NCBI GenBank assembly: GCA_021851985.1
Contig: JAJZOS010000030.1
Location: 1-8,665, forward strand
Length of the DNA stretch: 8,665 nucleotides
Source: Microcaldota archaeon
GTDB lineage: Archaea > Micrarchaeota > Micrarchaeia > Micrarchaeales > CABMGC01
Direction of reading: 5' to 3'
Both the position numbers and the translations under genes were made by a program. Below the pieces are notes generated by a model, which was not told the DNA's origin, made no database searches, and saw only the letters and a program-made list of their open reading frames with translations. Shown in pieces: positions 6,010-8,665 of the stretch; the first letter of the stretch is position 1; every line of letters begins with the position of its first letter.

Positions 6010-6057
6010 ACTAGAATTAAACTCTAGTTATATTTAAGTAGGGATAAAATTAAACTC
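6010..6057. terminator. possible bidirectional terminator between glnA and aspS
   Basis: Between the convergent genes glnA and aspS (5913-6078) lies a small hairpin, ACTAGA-(7 nt)-TCTAGT at 6010-6028, followed by A/T-rich DNA. The 10-mer AATTAAACTC occurs twice, at 6015-6024 and 6048-6057, exactly 33 nt apart. On the minus strand the region after aspS is T-rich (TTTAATTTTAT), as archaeal terminators are. No gene or complete tRNA is seen in this 166-nt gap. Confidence 0.35.
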
Positions 6058-6078
6058 AGATTAACTTTTAGTAGAGTC

Positions 6079-7857
6079 TCATGCTTCCTTGAACTCAAGG
6101 CCGTAGTCGTTCCTGAGCCTCTTCTGGTCTATTGAAGTGGGCGACGTGTCTACGGATGACTCGAATCTCTTGTTCTTTGGGAAGAGTATGAAGTCCCTTA
6201 TGTTCCCTGAGCCGGCTAGCAGCGCTGTTATCCTGTCAAGCCCCATTCCTATTCCTCCCTCGATCGGAGTGCCGTATGAAAGGGCCTCTATGAAGAAGCC
6301 GAAATTCTTATCTATCGTCTTGTCATCCATTCCGAAGAGCTTCATTACCTTCCTCTGCAGCTTAGGATCGCTTATCCTTATTGCCCCGCTCCCGAGCTCG
6401 TTTCCGTTGAGCACAAGGTCATACTGCCTTCCCCTTACCCTCTCGGGGCTTTCGTCAAGGAATTTCATTGTCTCTCCAGTTGGGGAGGTGAATGGGTTGT
6501 GCGCAGGCATAAGCTTTCCTGTAACCTCGTTTATCTCGAAAAGGGGGAATTCATCGATCCATATGAATGAATATTCTGAACTGTACACTCCGATCTTGTC
6601 CCCGATAATTTTCCTAAGCCTTCCGAGCGCGTCAAGCAGCACCTTTTCCGATAGGTCCGCGCCTACTATGATTATGTCCCCGTTCTTTGCGCCGAGCTTC
6701 TTTCTGATTTTTTCCTCTGATTTCTTCAGCGACTCGGCTATGCTCTCAGGTTCGGAATGTATCGCGCCGTTCTTAACATACAGCCATGTCAGCCCCCTGA
6801 GGCCGAAGAGCTTTGCAAGCTCTATCATCTTCAGCATATAATTCTTGTCAAGCCTTCCCTTTGAGCCGTCAAAACCTGCATTGAATGCAATGGCCTTTAC
6901 ATGCCCTTTTGTCTCTATCACCCTCTTCAGTATGTTGTATTCTGTTCCTTCAAGCTCCCTAGTTATATCTACGATCCTGTTATCGAAGCGCATGTCAGGC
7001 TTGTCGCTTCCGTAGGTCTTTACTGCATCCTCGTACTTCATGTGAGGAAATGGCACCGTTAGCTCCTTTCCTAGGACATCCTTGAATATTTTCTGGAACA
7101 TCTTCTCGACTGTGCCCTGTATGTAAGACTCATCCTTGAATGCAACCTCAAGGTCTATCTGTGTATGCTCTGGCTGCCTGTCCTCCCTTGGATCCTCGTC
7201 CCTGAAGCACCTGGCTATCTGAAAGTACTTGTCAAACCCGGAGACCATGAGCATCTGCTTGTATATCTGCGGCGACTGCGCAAGCGCGTAGAATTTCCCC
7301 TTCTCTATCCTTGAAGGCACAATGAGCGTTCTTGACCCAGTCTCATAGTTGTCCCTGACAAGGTACGGGGTCTCCATCTCAAGAAAACCGTTGTCCCAGA
7401 AAAACCTCCTTACCGTCTTTGTTACCCTGTCCCTAAATAAGATGTTGCTTATCATAGACTTCCTGCGGAGGTCAAGGTACCTGTATTCAAGCCTAAGGTC
7501 CTCGTTCGCAAGAAATTTCTCCTTCTCCTCTGTTATCTCAAATGGGGGCAATTTAGATCCGCTGATTACTTCAAATGACTTTACATACAGCTCAACCCTT
7601 CCTGTTGGATTTGCATTGTCTACAGTTTCCTCATCTCTCTTCTCAACAACCCCAAATGCAGATATTACATACTCCTTACCAAGTTCATCCGCCTTATCCT
7701 TCACTTCCTTCTCAAAGACAAGCTGGGTAGTGCCGTACATATCAGCAAGGTCTATGAACAGCTTGCCTCCATGGTCGCGTATGTACCTGCACCATCCGTA
7801 AAGCGTTATCTCTTTGCCTATATGCTTCTCATTTATAGTACTGCAGTTAAATTCCAT
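6079..7857 (-). CDS. aspS: aspartyl-tRNA synthetase, bacterial type (probably also charges tRNA-Asn)
   Basis: The product is 592 aa, the length of bacterial AspRS (about 590) and not the archaeal form (about 430). An OB-fold anticodon-binding domain is seen at about 15-100 (ITLYGWCRYIRDHGGKLFID). Class II catalytic motifs follow: FRDEDPREDRQPEHTQIDLE (218-237, motif 2), GNELGSGAIRI (485-495) and GIGMGLDRITALL (535-547, motif 3). Between them, about 290-430, sits the GAD insert typical of bacterial enzymes. QSPQIYKQMLM (194-204) and AHNPFTSP (452-459) are also bacterial-style. In the anticodon domain, His29 of RDHGG occupies the position where non-discriminating enzymes carry His and discriminating ones Leu. 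It therefore probably also makes Asp-tRNA-Asn for GatCAB amidation; this is inferred from one residue. The gene stands alone and probably came from bacteria. Confidence 0.97.
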   Translation of the reverse strand: MEFNCSTINEKHIGKEITLYGWCRYIRDHGGKLFIDLADMYGTTQLVFEKEVKDKADELGKEYVISAFGVVEKRDEETVDNANPTGRVELYVKSFEVISGSKLPPFEITEEKEKFLANEDLRLEYRYLDLRRKSMISNILFRDRVTKTVRRFFWDNGFLEMETPYLVRDNYETGSRTLIVPSRIEKGKFYALAQSPQIYKQMLMVSGFDKYFQIARCFRDEDPREDRQPEHTQIDLEVAFKDESYIQGTVEKMFQKIFKDVLGKELTVPFPHMKYEDAVKTYGSDKPDMRFDNRIVDITRELEGTEYNILKRVIETKGHVKAIAFNAGFDGSKGRLDKNYMLKMIELAKLFGLRGLTWLYVKNGAIHSEPESIAESLKKSEEKIRKKLGAKNGDIIIVGADLSEKVLLDALGRLRKIIGDKIGVYSSEYSFIWIDEFPLFEINEVTGKLMPAHNPFTSPTGETMKFLDESPERVRGRQYDLVLNGNELGSGAIRISDPKLQRKVMKLFGMDDKTIDKNFGFFIEALSYGTPIEGGIGMGLDRITALLAGSGNIRDFILFPKNKRFESSVDTSPTSIDQKRLRNDYGLEFKEA

Positions 7858-7886
7858 AAGAAACTGGATGAAAATGCGTATTTTAG

Positions 7887-7894
7887 TTATTTAA
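7887..7894 (-). promoter_or_regulatory. TATA box for aspS
   Basis: On the minus strand this reads TTATTTAA/TTAAATAA in the context GCTTAAATAAC. Its centre is about 33 nt before the aspS ATG, giving a leader of only a few bases. No Shine-Dalgarno site is visible, which fits. Confidence 0.45.
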
Positions 7895-7926
7895 GCCTTA
7901 TCTAATTCTCAGGCATTACCTTATTA

Positions 7927-7948
7927 ACAAAATACATTGTTATTTTGT
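7927..7948. promoter_or_regulatory. perfect palindrome ACAAAATA-N6-TATTTTGT, candidate operator
   Basis: Eight-base arms at 7927-7934 and 7941-7948 are exact inverted partners with a 6-nt spacer, so half-site centres are 14 nt apart. It lies between the divergent promoters of aspS and the repeat-protein gene, about 15 nt upstream of the latter's TATA-like box, a common place for an activator or repressor dimer. The protein that would bind is unknown. Confidence 0.45.
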
Positions 7949-7962
7949 CGAATTTGGAAAGC

Positions 7963-7970
7963 AATAAATA
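7963..7970 (+). promoter_or_regulatory. TATA box for the repeat-protein gene
   Basis: AATAAATA follows the purine-rich GGAAAGC, resembling an archaeal BRE plus TATA. Its centre is about 37 nt before the ATG at 8004, so the leader would be short. No Shine-Dalgarno site precedes the ATG. Confidence 0.4.
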
Positions 7971-8003
7971 GGTTGGATGCAGTATTATGGAATAGATATA
8001 TTG

Positions 8004-8665
8004 ATGCCCAGCGTAAAGGATTATCTAGATAGAATAAGGGAATATACAGGGATCAAGGCTGAGTCAGCAGCAGCTGATGCAGCAGGAAAATTTGACGGTA
8101 AAGTTGCACTGGAAGTTGCACATGGACTGGCGTCTGTTGCACAATCCCTCAAAGACAAAGACGCAGTTATACAGATTGCGCAGATACTATCCTCAGATGA
8201 AATCGTTAAGACTATAAGCAGGTACGACGGTGCTGCGGCAGAAGAAATTGCAATGAATCTAGCGAACGCTGCATTTTTCCGCAAAGACAAAGATAAAGTA
8301 ATACAGATTGCGCAGATACTATCCGCAGACGAAATCATTAAGACTATAAGCAGGTACGAAGGCGATACGGCAAAAGGAATTGCATGGTATCTGGCGAACG
8401 CCGCACGGGACCTCAAAGACAAGGATGCAGTGATACAGATTGCGCAGGTCGTAAGCAGGTACGACGGTGCTGCGGCAAAAGGAATTGCGCAGAGTCTGTC
8501 TGACACCGCTTGGAACCTCAAAGACAAGGATGCAGTGATACAGATTGCGCAGGTTGTAAGCAGGTACGACGGCGCTGCGGCAGAAGGAATTGCATTGGGT
8601 CTGGCTGAGGCTGCACGGTCCCTCAAAGACAAAGATAAAGTAATACAGATTGCGCAGATACTATC
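8004..8665 (+). CDS. helical-repeat protein (HEAT/TPR-like solenoid), 3' end outside the window
   Basis: An open frame of 220 codons plus two bases runs off the right edge. The ATG at 8004 follows the TATA-like box at a fitting distance; a TTG at 8001 and an ATG at 7977 (nine more residues) are alternatives. After a charged N-terminus (1-28) the protein is made of near-identical units. Each has a helix rich in Ala, such as AAAEGIALGLAEAARSL, a turn KDKD, and a second helix AVIQIAQVVS. This two-helix plan resembles HEAT or TPR scaffolds used for protein binding, but the consensus fits neither exactly. There is no signal peptide or membrane segment in the visible part, so it is probably cytosolic. 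It is divergent from aspS. The binding partner is unknown. Confidence 0.85.
   Translation, partial: MPSVKDYLDRIREYTGIKAESAAADAAGKFDGKVALEVAHGLASVAQSLKDKDAVIQIAQILSSDEIVKTISRYDGAAAEEIAMNLANAAFFRKDKDKVIQIAQILSADEIIKTISRYEGDTAKGIAWYLANAARDLKDKDAVIQIAQVVSRYDGAAAKGIAQSLSDTAWNLKDKDAVIQIAQVVSRYDGAAAEGIALGLAEAARSLKDKDKVIQIAQIL
8088..8665 (+). repeat. in-frame tandem repeat with 132-bp and 105-bp units
   Basis: Units begin at 8088, 8220, 8352, 8457 and 8562; the last is cut by the window end. The marker ACAGATTGCGCAG recurs at 8171, 8303, 8435, 8540 and 8645, giving exact steps of 132, 132, 105 and 105. The longer unit has nine extra residues (of the type SADEIIKTI) after the second helix. Near-identity at the DNA level, including silent positions, points to recent duplication or gene conversion. 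Confidence 0.9.

Noticed and set aside
6137..6841. 234-codon frame on the plus strand inside aspS
   Set aside because: It lies wholly opposite the well-supported aspS frame, and its Ser/Pro-rich product shows no recognisable domain.
8021..8632. 203-codon open frame on the minus strand opposite the repeat gene
   Set aside because: It is the antisense image of the tandem repeat: low-complexity Ala/Ser/Leu units with the same period, no start context, and a much better coding frame on the other strand.
8088..8665. Regular repeats that could be taken for a CRISPR array
   Set aside because: The repeats adjoin without unique spacers, keep an open frame, and have 105- and 132-bp periods; they are coding repeats.

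Overview
The window looks like archaeal DNA, most likely from a small-genome lineage of the DPANN/ARMAN (Micrarchaeota-like) kind. Arginine is mostly AGG/AGA and isoleucine often ATA. Several genes have an A/T-rich TATA-like box about 22-33 nt before the start codon, with little or no leader. glnA is preceded by GGTGAT, which matches the 3' end of archaeal 16S rRNA. The lineage is inferred from style and gene content, not from a marker gene.

Left part, about 1-2311: an A/T-rich accessory block. A 31-base perfect inverted repeat links the first bases of the window to the inside of a MazF/PemK toxin gene. The toxin is the last gene of a tight three-gene leftward operon: winged-helix regulator, Panacea/YwgA-like protein (candidate antitoxin), MazF. 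Diverging from it is a small stand-alone GIY-YIG nuclease. After that comes a broken AbiEi-like antitoxin/regulator gene, which can be read through one in-frame stop and two frame changes.

Middle part, 2319-4342: a leftward four-gene metabolic operon, in order of transcription triosephosphate isomerase (GTG start), an RpiB/LacAB-family sugar-phosphate isomerase of the CWTGTG subtype, a purine-type phosphoribosyltransferase and an acylphosphatase. Gene spacing runs from 37 nt down to a one-base TAATG overlap. An internal promoter may precede the second gene. Diverging from this operon is a complete type I glutamine synthetase (4491-5912).

Right part: aspS (6079-7857, leftward, convergent with glnA) encodes a full-length bacterial-type aspartyl-tRNA synthetase with the inserted GAD domain. 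A histidine in its anticodon-binding domain suggests the non-discriminating kind that charges both tRNA-Asp and tRNA-Asn. A divergent promoter region with a perfect 8+6+8 palindrome separates aspS from the last gene, which starts at 8004 and runs off the window. That gene is a helical-repeat protein whose near-identical units come in two exact sizes, 132 and 105 bp.

The strongest candidates for something new are the three-gene MazF/Panacea-like/winged-helix operon and the two-length repeat array at the right edge.
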